A stretch of 39,779 bases of DNA from Rhizobiaceae bacterium (GTDB lineage Bacteria; Pseudomonadota; Alphaproteobacteria; Rhizobiales; Rhizobiaceae). The position numbers were made by a program, and so were the translations under genes. The notes under the pieces are model-generated. The model was given only the letters and a program-made list of their open reading frames with translations, made no database searches and had not been told where the DNA came from. The stretch spans positions 1 to 39,779 of the forward strand of contig JAHBYZ010000028.1 of NCBI GenBank assembly GCA_019635695.1, in the 5' to 3' direction. Shown here in pieces: positions 26,103-33,919 of this stretch (position 1 is the first letter of the stretch; each line of letters begins with the position of its first letter).

Positions 26103-27068
26103 ATGGACGCCGGAAGCCAAGATCCGGGTCAACCGGACGCAGCGCAGCGAAGGCCGCTTCTCGGCATCGCCATGAAGCTCACCTCGGTGTTTGTCTTCGT
26201 CGGCATGAGCAGCTTCATCAAGCTCGCGGGCGTGCTGCCGGCCGGGCAGGTGGTGTTCTTCCGCTCGTTCTTCGCGATCGTGCCGATCCTCGTCTTCCTG
26301 GCCTGGCGCGGGCAACTGCGGCAGGCGATTTACACCACGAGGCCGCTCAGCCACGTCGTGCGCGGCCTCGTTGGCGTCGTCGGCATGTATCTGAGCTTCT
26401 TCGCGCTGATCCGCCTGCCGCTGCCCGAGAACACCACGCTCAACTATGCTCAGCCGCTGCTGGTGGTGGTCTTCAGCGCCGTCTTCCTCGGCGAAGTGGT
26501 GCGGGCCTACCGCTGGTCGGCAGTGGTGATCGGCCTCGTCGGCGTCGTCATCCTCGCCTGGCCGAAGCTGACCCTGTTCACCGGCGCGCAGGCGATGGAC
26601 AACGCGCAGGCGCTGGGCGTCGCAGCTGCCCTGGTGGCTGCCGCGACCGGCGCCGTGGCGGCTTTGCTGATCCGCCGCCTCGTGCTGACGGAGCCGTCCG
26701 CCACCATCGTCATGTGGTTTTCGCTGCTCTGCGCGTGCTTCGGGCTGGCCAGCTACCCGCTCGGCTGGGCGGCGCTGACGCCGCTGCAGGCCTGCTACCT
26801 CATCGCCGCCGGCCTGTGCGGCGGCACTGCGCAGATTCTGATGACCGAGACCTACCGGCACGCGGACGTGTCGACGGTCGCGCCCTTCGACTACACGTCG
26901 ATCGTCTTCGCCTCGATCGCCGGCTATTTCCTGTTCGGCGACCTGCCGACGCTCCACATGCTGGTCGGCGGCACGATCGTCGTCAGCGCCGGCATCTTCA
27001 TTATCTGGCGCGAGCACCAGCTCGGCCTGCCGCGCGCCGCCGCCCGCAAGGTCACGCCGCCGCAGTGA
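26103..27068 (+). CDS. DMT-superfamily (EamA) transporter
   Basis: This inner-membrane protein of about 321 residues has ten predicted helices in two EamA repeats, typical of drug/metabolite exporters (opening SVFVFVGMSSFIKLAGVLPAGQVVFFR, in part). It starts 28 bp after the molybdenum hydroxylase gene and may be co-transcribed. The start is uncertain: ATG 26100, ATG 26103 and ATG 26172 are all in frame and none has a good ribosome binding site. I took 26103 because the hydrophilic lead of about 23 residues is common in this family. The substrate is unknown. Its last 17 bases overlap the end of the convergent regulator gene. Confidence 0.85.
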   Translation: MDAGSQDPGQPDAAQRRPLLGIAMKLTSVFVFVGMSSFIKLAGVLPAGQVVFFRSFFAIVPILVFLAWRGQLRQAIYTTRPLSHVVRGLVGVVGMYLSFFALIRLPLPENTTLNYAQPLLVVVFSAVFLGEVVRAYRWSAVVIGLVGVVILAWPKLTLFTGAQAMDNAQALGVAAALVAAATGAVAALLIRRLVLTEPSATIVMWFSLLCACFGLASYPLGWAALTPLQACYLIAAGLCGGTAQILMTETYRHADVSTVAPFDYTSIVFASIAGYFLFGDLPTLHMLVGGTIVVSAGIFIIWREHQLGLPRAAARKVTPPQ

Positions 27069-27864
27069 GCCGCAGGAAGGCGGCCGTAGCCTCGTCGGCG
27101 GGAAAGAACGACTCGATCGCCAGCTCCGACACGGTGATGTCGAGTGGCGTGCCGAACACCGTGATCGTGCTTATGAAGGACAGCACCCGGTCCTTGGTCC
27201 GCAGCAGCAGCGGCACCGCCACGTTGGCGCCGGGGTCCCACGGCGCGACATTCGCCCGCCGTGGCGCCGGATAGGCAGTCAGTTCCGCTTCCAGCGCCTC
27301 CAGCTCCGGATCGGCCGTTGCCTTGAGTTGCAGTCGCAGGCGTTCGATCAGGTGCGTCCGCCACTCCGCGAGGTTGACGATATGAGGCGCGAGCCCGCCC
27401 GGGTGCAGCGACAGGCGCAGCACATTGATCGGCGGTTCCAGCAGGGACTGTTCCTTCACCAGCGCCAGGAATGCGGAGGCGGCGGGGTTTGCGAGCAGCA
27501 TGTTCCAGCCCTTGTCGACCGCGATGGCCGGGTAGGGTTCGTGGCCCTTTAGCACTTGCTCGACCGCCGAGAGCGCAGGCTTGATGCCGGGATGCATCAG
27601 CCCCCGCTCGCCGAAGGCCGGCGCGAAGCCGCCCGCGACCAGCAGCTCGTTGCGCTGGCGCAGCGGAACCGCAAGGTGCTCGGCCAGCCGCAGCAGCATG
27701 TCGCGCGAGGGTGCCGCGCGCCCGCTCTCCACGAAGGAGAGGTGGCGCTGCGAGATGTCGGCGTCGAGCGCCAGATCCAGCTGGCTCATGCGCCGCCGCT
27801 GGCGCCATTCGCGCAGCAGCGCGCCGGCGTTTCTCTCCTGCGCGGGTGCGTTTGCGGTGATCAT
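27052..27864 (-). CDS. XRE-family transcriptional regulator with MmyB-like domain
   Basis: This 270-residue DNA-binding regulator has a Cro/C1-type helix-turn-helix at about 14-70 (LREWRQRRRMSQLDLA, ISQRHLSFVESGRAAPS). A PAS-like MmyB ligand domain follows at about 95-265 (VDKGWNMLLANPAASAF, LSLHPGGLAPHIVN). This class typically represses a neighbouring gene until a ligand binds, often a fatty-acid-like molecule. The start at 27864 gives MITANAPAQE; the reading frame is open farther upstream but without a better start. It is divergent from a small membrane protein, with a perfect dyad between them, and overlaps the EamA gene end by 17 bp. Confidence 0.9.
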   Translation of the reverse strand: MITANAPAQERNAGALLREWRQRRRMSQLDLALDADISQRHLSFVESGRAAPSRDMLLRLAEHLAVPLRQRNELLVAGGFAPAFGERGLMHPGIKPALSAVEQVLKGHEPYPAIAVDKGWNMLLANPAASAFLALVKEQSLLEPPINVLRLSLHPGGLAPHIVNLAEWRTHLIERLRLQLKATADPELEALEAELTAYPAPRRANVAPWDPGANVAVPLLLRTKDRVLSFISTITVFGTPLDITVSELAIESFFPADEATAAFLRLTAAA

Positions 27865-27922
27865 GCTGCCTGCTCCGGCTTCGTCGCTGCGATGTTGTAG
27901 CCGACCCGGCGGCCGCGATCCT

Positions 27923-27939
27923 ATTACCTGTCGGGTAAT
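27923..27939. promoter_or_regulatory. Candidate operator of the XRE regulator
   Basis: ATTACC-TGTCG-GGTAAT is a perfect 6-bp inverted repeat with a 5-bp spacer. It is centred in the 138-bp gap between the two divergent genes, 58 bp from the regulator start and 63 bp from the membrane protein start. Position and symmetry fit a shared operator. Confidence 0.5.
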
Positions 27940-28002
27940 CGCGGCGACTACGCTTCTCGCCCATGGTCCTTCGCGTCGAAACCCCGATCGAAGGAAAACG
28001 CC

Positions 28003-28398
28003 ATGAATATCGAGATGACCCCCTTCCTGCGCAGCACGCTCTATGCCGATGCCGTCATGGGCGCGGTGGCGGCAGCAGTGACGATCTTCGGTGCCGGCCC
28101 GCTCGCGCCGCTGCTGATGCTGCCGCAGCCATTGCTGTTCTGGGCCGGCGTCGCGCTGGTGCCGATTGCCGTCTTCCTCGTCGTCATGGCGCGGCGACCG
28201 GCGGTGCCGCGCGGCTGGCTGCGCGAGATCGTGCTGGTCAACGCGGCATGGGCCGTCGCCAGCATCGGGCTGCTTGCCTTCGGGCTGGTGCAGCCGAACG
28301 CGCTCGGCGCCGCCTTCGTCGTTCTGCAGGCTGCGGCGGTCGGCCTGTTCGCGGCGCTGGAGGCGCTGCCGCTGCGCCGTGGCATGGTCGCCGCCTGA
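28003..28398 (+). CDS. Small four-helix membrane protein
   Basis: This 131-residue protein is almost entirely hydrophobic, with four predicted membrane helices at about 14-34, 41-62, 74-97 and 102-122, and short basic loops (MARRPAVPRGWLRE). I do not recognise a named family. AAGGA at 27991-27995 supports the ATG. It is divergent from the XRE/MmyB-type regulator and shares the dyad upstream, so it is the likely target of that regulator. It ends 5 bp before the stop of the convergent uracil-DNA-glycosylase gene. Confidence 0.82.
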   Translation: MNIEMTPFLRSTLYADAVMGAVAAAVTIFGAGPLAPLLMLPQPLLFWAGVALVPIAVFLVVMARRPAVPRGWLREIVLVNAAWAVASIGLLAFGLVQPNALGAAFVVLQAAAVGLFAALEALPLRRGMVAA

Positions 28399-28403
28399 GC
28401 GGC

Positions 28404-29249
28404 TTATCCCTGCAGCGAAGCGAGCTTCGCCTTCACCTCCAGGAAATCCCGCCACGCAAGCTTCTTGTGGGCGGGGTTTCTCAGCAGATAGGCCGGGTGC
28501 AGGGTCGGCATCGCCGGGATCTGCACGCCGGAAGGCGAGACGAAGGTCTGCCAGTTGCCGCGCATGCGCATGATGCCTGTCTGGGTCTTCAGCAGCAGCT
28601 TGGTGGAGGGGTTGCCGAGCGTCACGATCACCTTCGGCGCCGCCAGCTCGATCTGCCGCTCGATGAACGGGCGGCAGATTTCCGTTTCCAGCGGCGACGG
28701 ATCGCGATTGCCCGGCGGTCGCCAGGGCACCACGTTGGCGATGTATGCGCCTGTCGCGCGCTCGCGGCCGATCGCGGCGAGGATGCGGTCGAGCAGTTGG
28801 CCGGAGCGGCCGACGAAGGGCAGGCCGGCTCGATCTTCCTCGCTGCCCGGCGCTTCGCCCACCAGCATGAGATCGGCGCCGGGCATGCCGTCCGCGAAGA
28901 CCGTGCTCTTGGCCGTGAATTTGAGATTGCAGCCGTCGAACGCCGCGACGATCTCGCGCAGTTCCTCAAGCGTGTTCGCCTGGCGCGCCAGCGCGCGGGC
29001 CCGTTGCGCCTGCTCTCCGTCCGGAACGGCGGCAGCGGGAATGGTGGCCGCCGCGCCGCTTGGCACGGCCGGAGTGGGGCGGCGTTCCGCTGCCGCCGGG
29101 TGCGTCGGGGTGGCCGCGCGCTGCGGCGCCGCGGCTTGCGCCTCGGCGAAGCGGTCGACCGGCTGCTCCTCCATGGCTTCGTCATAGCCGGCCTCGGCGT
29201 AGAAGCGCAGGAGCTCCTCGGTGGTGGCGATGGTGGGGAACCCGGACAT
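28404..29249 (-). CDS. Family-4-like uracil-DNA glycosylase lacking Fe-S ligands
   Basis: This 281-residue member of the uracil-DNA-glycosylase superfamily should act in base-excision repair. An Ala/Pro-rich N-terminal extension (about 30-80) precedes the catalytic domain. That domain carries GEAPGSEED (131-139), LPFVGRSGQLLD, NVVPWRPPGNRDP (172-184) and the HPAYLLRNP motif (251-259). Family 4 enzymes bind 4Fe-4S by C-x2-C, a cysteine in NVVKCRPP and one about 16 residues later. Here C107 and C192 remain, but the other two positions are K110 and W176, so a normal cluster is unlikely. From memory alphaproteobacterial relatives share the PWRPPGNR wording. The ATG at 29249 is plausible but its ribosome binding site is weak. 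Confidence 0.85.
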   Translation of the reverse strand: MSGFPTIATTEELLRFYAEAGYDEAMEEQPVDRFAEAQAAAPQRAATPTHPAAAERRPTPAVPSGAAATIPAAAVPDGEQAQRARALARQANTLEELREIVAAFDGCNLKFTAKSTVFADGMPGADLMLVGEAPGSEEDRAGLPFVGRSGQLLDRILAAIGRERATGAYIANVVPWRPPGNRDPSPLETEICRPFIERQIELAAPKVIVTLGNPSTKLLLKTQTGIMRMRGNWQTFVSPSGVQIPAMPTLHPAYLLRNPAHKKLAWRDFLEVKAKLASLQG

Positions 29250-29309
29250 GGCGGCACCATGTTGCCGCCGGCCATTGAAAGCAAGTCGGCGATTGCAAGC
29301 GGTACCGCC

Positions 29310-29939
29310 TCACGAGTAAGGCGCCCGAGGATCCTGCTTGAGATAGATGGTCCGCTTCGGCGTAAAGTCGGTGATGTAGATTTCGAACAGTCCGCTCTTG
29401 CCGGGATCGACCACCCCGTTCGTGAACAGCACGCGGTCGTAGGGTTCGAAGTCGCGGCTGTATTTGTCGAAGCTGTCGGAGGCGATGTTGCCGCTGTCGC
29501 GCCGGCCTTGGTCGAAGGACAGGCCGTCGCCGAAGGTCGATGCCTCGTCCGGCTGCTCCTGGAGTTCCAGCTCGAACTCGATCCATGGCAGGCCGCTGCC
29601 GTTGATGACCACCAGCCGCACGTAGATCATGCCCGTTGCGAATTCGGCCGAAGGCACGCCGCGCAGGCGGACAGGCCGTTCGGCCCTGATCGTCAGCGTC
29701 GCCGGGCTGGCGGTCTCGAATTCCTGCGCGATCTCGACCGGGTCTTCCCTCGTGCCGGTGCCCGAAACGTCCACGATGCGGAATCCGCCCATCTCGTCGG
29801 AGTAGGAATAGGGGCCGGCATACCAGCGGCCGTCGTCGCCCGGACCGCGCGCGCGGCCATCGTCGGCAAGCCCCTGACCCATCAGCAATGGGGAGAGCAG
29901 CAATGCCAGAACCTTCGCCGTGCCCGCCTTTCGCGGCAT
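29310..29939 (-). CDS. Secreted hypothetical protein
   Basis: This 209-residue protein has a signal peptide (MPRKAGTAKVLALLLSPLLM, cleavage near residue 25). The mature part is acidic and beta-rich, with no cysteines or catalytic motif I recognise (WYAGPYSYSDEMGGFRIVD, PWIEFELELQE, FEIYITDFTPKRTIYLKQD). I cannot assign a family. ATG 29939 was chosen because it gives a normal signal peptide. In-frame ATGs at 29969, 29972 and 29987 would add 10-16 basic residues. It lies 60 bp upstream of the glycosylase gene in the same direction and shares the promoter gap with ETF-ubiquinone oxidoreductase. Confidence 0.75.
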   Translation of the reverse strand: MPRKAGTAKVLALLLSPLLMGQGLADDGRARGPGDDGRWYAGPYSYSDEMGGFRIVDVSGTGTREDPVEIAQEFETASPATLTIRAERPVRLRGVPSAEFATGMIYVRLVVINGSGLPWIEFELELQEQPDEASTFGDGLSFDQGRRDSGNIASDSFDKYSRDFEPYDRVLFTNGVVDPGKSGLFEIYITDFTPKRTIYLKQDPRAPYS

Positions 29940-30022
29940 GGGGCGTTGCCCTGTTGGCCTCGGGCGCATCATGGCAGGGCCGGGCATCGTGGCCGCATCA
30001 ACTTCCGGTGACAGACCGATTG

Positions 30023-30051
30023 TTGACGTTTACGTGCACGTCAATTATTTC
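30023..30051 (+). promoter_or_regulatory. ACGT-rich palindromic operator and promoter upstream of ETF-QO
   Basis: TTGACGT (30023-30029) and ACGTCAA (30038-30044) are perfect inverted repeats separated by 8 bp, which themselves contain ACGT. This gives three ACGT units at 8- and 6-bp steps. TTGACG could be a -35 element, with TATTTC (30046-30051) as -10 after 17 bp, so the palindrome overlaps the promoter. ACGT palindromes of this kind are, as I recall, bound by MerR-type regulators (LiuR) of branched-chain amino acid and fatty acid breakdown. Confidence 0.5.
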
Positions 30052-30208
30052 ATTTGAAGCATGTGACCATGCCGGCATCGTTCTGGCTTCGGCGGGCGCG
30101 CCGAAGTAGCACAGGAAAAGCGGTTTCGCGGGCTTTGACTATGGTCTAAGGACGCCGCGGACGAGGTGTGGACAGCCAGCCGGAGCGGACCGGCAAGCGG
30201 AGGCAGGG

Positions 30209-31885
30209 ATGAGCGAAGTCGAACGCGAGAGCATGGAATTCGACGTGGTGATCGTCGGCGCCGGCCCGGCGGGCCTCGCCGCCGCGATCCGGCTCAAGCA
30301 GGTCAATCCCGAGCTTTCCGTGGTCGTCCTGGAGAAGGGCGGCGAGGTCGGCGCGCACATCCTGTCGGGCGCCGTGGTCGATCCGATCGGCATAGACCGC
30401 CTGCTGCCGGGCTGGCGCGAGGACGCCGACCACCCGTTCAGGACCGAGGTCAAGGACGACCATTTCCTCGTCCTCGGCCCGGCCGGCTCGATCCGCATTC
30501 CCAATTTCCTCATGCCGCCGCTGATGAACAATCACGGCAACTACATCGTCTCGCTGGGCAATGTCTGCCGCTGGCTGGCGACGAAGGCCGAGGCGCTCGG
30601 CGTCGAGATCTATCCGGGCTTCGCCGCGGCCGAGGTGCTCTACAACGACGAGGGCGCCGTCATCGGCGTCGCCACCGGCGACATGGGCATCGAGAAGGAC
30701 GGCACGAAGGGACCAAACTATGCGCCCGGCATGGCGCTGCTCGGCAAGTACACCTTGATCGGCGAGGGCGTGCGCGGCTCGCTCGCCAAGCAGCTCATCG
30801 CGAAGTTCGGTCTCTCCGAGGGCCGCGACCCCCAGAAATTCGGCATCGGGCTGAAGGAGCTCTGGCAGGTGAAGCCCGAGCAGCACCGGCGCGGCCTCGT
30901 CCAGCACTCGTTCGGCTGGCCGCTCGGCATGAACACCGGGGGCGGCTCGTTCCTCTACCACCTCGACGACAACCTCGTGGCTGTCGGCTTCGTCGTTCAC
31001 CTCAACTACAAGAACCCCTGGCTGTCGCCCTTCGAGGAGTTCCAGCGCTTCAAGACGCATCCGCGCATCCGCGACACGTTCGAGGGCGCCAAGCGTGTCG
31101 GCTACGGGGCGCGGGCCATCACCGAGGGCGGCTGGCAGTCGGTGCCGAAGCTGTCCTTCCCCGGCGGCGCGCTGATCGGCTGCTCGGCCGGCTTCGTCAA
31201 CGTGCCGCGCATCAAGGGTTCGCACAACGCGGTGCTGTCCGGCATGATGGCCGCCGAGCATGTGGCCGAGGCCCTGGCCGCCGGTCGCGCCAATGACGAA
31301 CTGGCGACCTACGAGGCCGCCTGGCGCGCCTCCGACATCGGCCGCGACCTCAAGAAGGTGCGCAACGTCAAGCCGCTCTGGTCGAAGCTCGGCCTCGTCG
31401 GCGTCGCCATCGGCGGCATCGACATGTGGCTCAACACGCTGTTCGGCGTCTCGCCCTTCGGCACGCTCAAGCACGGCAAGACTGACGCCAAGTCGCTCGA
31501 GCCGGCCGCGAACTTCAAGAAGATCGCCTATGCCAAGCCGGACGGCGTGCTCACTTTCGACCGCCTCTCCTCGGTGTTCCTGTCGGGCACCAACCACGAG
31601 GAGGACCAGCCGGTTCACCTCCAGGTCAAGGACATGGGACTGCAGGAGCGTTCCGAGCACGACGTCTTCGCGGGACCCTCGACGCGCTATTGCCCGGCCG
31701 GCGTCTACGAATGGGTCGACAAGGACGGCAACGCCGCCGCCGACCCGAACATCAAGGACGTGCGCTTTGTCATCAACGCGCAGAACTGCGTCCACTGCAA
31801 GACGTGCGACATCAAGGACCCGAACCAGAACATCAACTGGGTGCCCCCCCAGGGTGGCGAAGGCCCGGTCTACGCCAATATGTGA
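30209..31885 (+). CDS. Electron transfer flavoprotein-ubiquinone oxidoreductase
   Basis: This enzyme passes electrons from acyl-CoA and amino-acid dehydrogenases, via ETF, into the quinone pool at the inner membrane. The 558-residue protein has the FAD-binding VVIVGAGPAGLAAAIRL near its start. C495 and the C527-x2-C530-x2-C533 cluster (NCVHCKTCDIKDP) bind 4Fe-4S. It ends with the typical NWVPPQGGEGPVY. The ATG at 30209 has GGAGG just upstream. It is a single-gene unit preceded by a 269-bp gap with an ACGT palindrome. Length and all cofactor residues are normal. Confidence 0.96.
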   Translation: MSEVERESMEFDVVIVGAGPAGLAAAIRLKQVNPELSVVVLEKGGEVGAHILSGAVVDPIGIDRLLPGWREDADHPFRTEVKDDHFLVLGPAGSIRIPNFLMPPLMNNHGNYIVSLGNVCRWLATKAEALGVEIYPGFAAAEVLYNDEGAVIGVATGDMGIEKDGTKGPNYAPGMALLGKYTLIGEGVRGSLAKQLIAKFGLSEGRDPQKFGIGLKELWQVKPEQHRRGLVQHSFGWPLGMNTGGGSFLYHLDDNLVAVGFVVHLNYKNPWLSPFEEFQRFKTHPRIRDTFEGAKRVGYGARAITEGGWQSVPKLSFPGGALIGCSAGFVNVPRIKGSHNAVLSGMMAAEHVAEALAAGRANDELATYEAAWRASDIGRDLKKVRNVKPLWSKLGLVGVAIGGIDMWLNTLFGVSPFGTLKHGKTDAKSLEPAANFKKIAYAKPDGVLTFDRLSSVFLSGTNHEEDQPVHLQVKDMGLQERSEHDVFAGPSTRYCPAGVYEWVDKDGNAAADPNIKDVRFVINAQNCVHCKTCDIKDPNQNINWVPPQGGEGPVYANM

Positions 31886-31912
31886 CATCGTTCAGATCGC
31901 GCGTAAGCCAGC

Positions 31913-31926
31913 TTGACGCTGATCAA
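31913..31926. promoter_or_regulatory. Second FixK/FNR-like box, upstream of the YiiX-like lipoprotein gene
   Basis: TTGACGCTGATCAA fits TTGA-N6-TCAA perfectly and TTGAT-N4-ATCAA at 9 of 10 positions. It lies 51 bp before ATG 31978, a usable distance for an activator or repressor. The gene behind it has no known link to oxygen, so the call is weak. Confidence 0.35.
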
Positions 31927-31977
31927 CGGCGGCACACGGCTCATGGTGTAACTGTCTCGCCTGGCGGCGGGTGAACC

Positions 31978-32892
31978 ATGCGCGTGAGACCGGGAACACT
32001 TTTGGCGATCGTGGTCGCGATGGCGTCGGTGCTCTTGCTGCCTGCCTGCACGACGACATCAGGTGATTGCTCGCTCCCCTGCAATCCAGACGAGCGTTTC
32101 CCGGCCGGACTCGTGCGTTTCGCGGAAAAGCACGTCGATGCACTCGACGGCGCCGGTCCATCGATAAGATTGAGGCGGGGAAGGCTGGAAGGGTCCGTCG
32201 AGGCCGCCGAATACGTGTCGGAGCTTGCCCGTCCGGGCGACGTGATGGCGACGACAAATCGCGGCGCGCTCACCGCGCAACTGATCCCGGGCTACTTCAC
32301 GCACACGGCGGCCTATGTCGGAACCGAGCGGCAACTGCGGGCCCTCGGCATCTGGGATCATCGGGCCGTCAGGCCGCTTCACGCGGAGATCCGCGCCGGG
32401 AAGGTTGCGATCGAGGCAACGGGGGAGGGAGTTCACCTCTCGCCAGTCGCCAAATTGCTCGATGCCGATCGTTTCCTGCTCGCGCGGCCGGGTGGCACCG
32501 ACGGCCTCTCGGCCGAGCGGCGGCGCGATGTCGTACTGGCGCTCATCTCCCGCCTGGGCCTGCCTTTCGACTATCACTTCGATGCAACCACGTCCGGCGC
32601 GCTTTTCTGCGTGGAACTGCTCCAGCGCTCCATTCCCGAACTCAAGCTTCCGAACGAGACGATCTATGGGCGCCCGACCATCAAGCCTGTCTCGCTCGCT
32701 GAAGCAGTGTTTCGTCCATCCGCGCCCTTGGGCTTTGTCGTGTACCTCAAGGGTGACAAGGATGGCTTCCAGGGCGTTTCGCGCGAAGACCTGCAAAAAG
32801 AACTGATTGATGCGCGTGCCAGGGAATTGCAGCGCGCAGGCTGCGGCGGCGAGGTCGAAGGTGGCAAGAAGGCACTGAAATCGGCTGGCTAA
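31978..32892 (+). CDS. Lipoprotein of the permuted NlpC/P60 (YiiX/YebB-like) cysteine hydrolase family
   Basis: This 304-residue lipoprotein has a lipobox LPAC (C24). The domain order fits the circularly permuted papain-like fold: ARPGDVMATTNRG, then GYFTHTAAYVG with the likely catalytic H109, a beta region (IEATGEGVHLSPVAKLL), and the likely nucleophile C211 in GALFCVELLQ. Members are thought to cleave amide or lipid-ester bonds at the envelope; the substrate is unknown. The ribosome binding site is weak (GGCGGGTG). A FixK-like box lies 51 bp upstream. Its stop overlaps the stop of the convergent gene by 3 bp. Base use looks slightly less GC-rich than that of its neighbours, by eye. Confidence 0.72.
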   Translation: MRVRPGTLLAIVVAMASVLLLPACTTTSGDCSLPCNPDERFPAGLVRFAEKHVDALDGAGPSIRLRRGRLEGSVEAAEYVSELARPGDVMATTNRGALTAQLIPGYFTHTAAYVGTERQLRALGIWDHRAVRPLHAEIRAGKVAIEATGEGVHLSPVAKLLDADRFLLARPGGTDGLSAERRRDVVLALISRLGLPFDYHFDATTSGALFCVELLQRSIPELKLPNETIYGRPTIKPVSLAEAVFRPSAPLGFVVYLKGDKDGFQGVSREDLQKELIDARARELQRAGCGGEVEGGKKALKSAG

Positions 32893-33893
32893 AGCCCGGC
32901 CTGCATCACGCTCGGCGGCCCGGTCTCCGGCAGCAGCGCGAAGTCGAAGATCATGGGCAGGTGGTCAGAGCCGACATCCGGCCCACGCCTGAGATCGAGC
33001 GTTATCACCCCGCCCTTGGCCATGACGTGGTCGATCGGCAGGCCGATCAGCGGCCGCAGCGCCGCCGGCAGCCGGCGGTGCAGCCATGTCGGTCCGCCGC
33101 GTCCTGCCAGCTCCAGCCCGCCGAGTGCCATGAGCGTCTTGACGCGCGCGCTCCACCAGGCGGCGTTGAAGTCGCCGGCAAGGATGGCGCGCGGCGCGAG
33201 ATTGGCGAGTTCAGGCGCCAGCGCCGCCATCTGCCAGTCGTCCTCCGCCGGCCACGGCCACCCCATGTGCAGCGCCGCCACGGCGATGCGGGTGCCGCCG
33301 AAATCGACCGTCGCCAGCGCCATCGCCCCGCGGTCGATACAGCGCGGCTCGGACCCGGCGAAGGGCCGCTTCGACAGGATGGCCGCGCCGCCGATGCGGA
33401 TGCCGCGCCGGCAGATGAGACGATGCGGGTAGGCGGCCTCGGTCAGCTTCAGCCGCTCGGCCCACGGTTCCGACACCTCGACCAGCGTCACCACGTCCGG
33501 CTGCTCGCTGCCGAGCAGCGACAGGAACGCGGCGGCGTCGGGATTGTCGAAGCGCAGGTTGAGATGCAGCAGCCGGTAGCGCGCCAGATCCCCGGGACTC
33601 GCGGCTGCGGGTCCGACCGGCCCGCCGAGCGGCGTGCCCAGCGTAGCCGCCGTCACCGCGGCCGAAAACACCATCGCCAGCAGCCCGACCCGCCGCTCGC
33701 GCCCGCTGGCGACGATCGCCAGCAGCAGGCCGGGAAAGACAAGCATGGCCGCGAAGTGGATGCGGAAATGCGACAGCGAATCGAAGGCGGGATGCGTGGC
33801 CCCGAAGAAGCCGAGCACGATGGCCAGCGACAGGCCGGCCACCGCCAGCATCGCCAGCGCGATCACCACGATGCGCAGAGGTCCGCCCTTCAT
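32889..33893 (-). CDS. Membrane-anchored endonuclease/exonuclease/phosphatase-family protein
   Basis: This 334-residue protein has three N-terminal membrane helices (about 5-27, 42-60, 67-88) followed by a metal-dependent EEP domain. Catalytic motifs are LNLRFDNP (Asn), VTLVEVSEPW (Glu), ALHMGWPWP (His), AGDFNAAWW with D241 and N243, PIDHVMAKG, and GSDHLPMIF with D310 and H311. All catalytic residues are present. The domain faces the periplasm if the helix count is right. The substrate is unknown: nucleic acid, phospholipid or sugar phosphate are all possible. ATG 33893 has a GGGAGCGGGA leader. It lies 26 bp after amn in the same direction and may be co-transcribed. Confidence 0.85.
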   Translation of the reverse strand: MKGGPLRIVVIALAMLAVAGLSLAIVLGFFGATHPAFDSLSHFRIHFAAMLVFPGLLLAIVASGRERRVGLLAMVFSAAVTAATLGTPLGGPVGPAAASPGDLARYRLLHLNLRFDNPDAAAFLSLLGSEQPDVVTLVEVSEPWAERLKLTEAAYPHRLICRRGIRIGGAAILSKRPFAGSEPRCIDRGAMALATVDFGGTRIAVAALHMGWPWPAEDDWQMAALAPELANLAPRAILAGDFNAAWWSARVKTLMALGGLELAGRGGPTWLHRRLPAALRPLIGLPIDHVMAKGGVITLDLRRGPDVGSDHLPMIFDFALLPETGPPSVMQAGL

Positions 33894-33919
33894 TCCCGCT
33901 CCCTGACCGGTAATTCCGG

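Noticed and set aside
27865..28455. N-terminal extension of the XRE regulator frame to 28455
   Set aside because: It would run through the divergent membrane-protein gene and the dyad; the helix-turn-helix begins soon after 27864.
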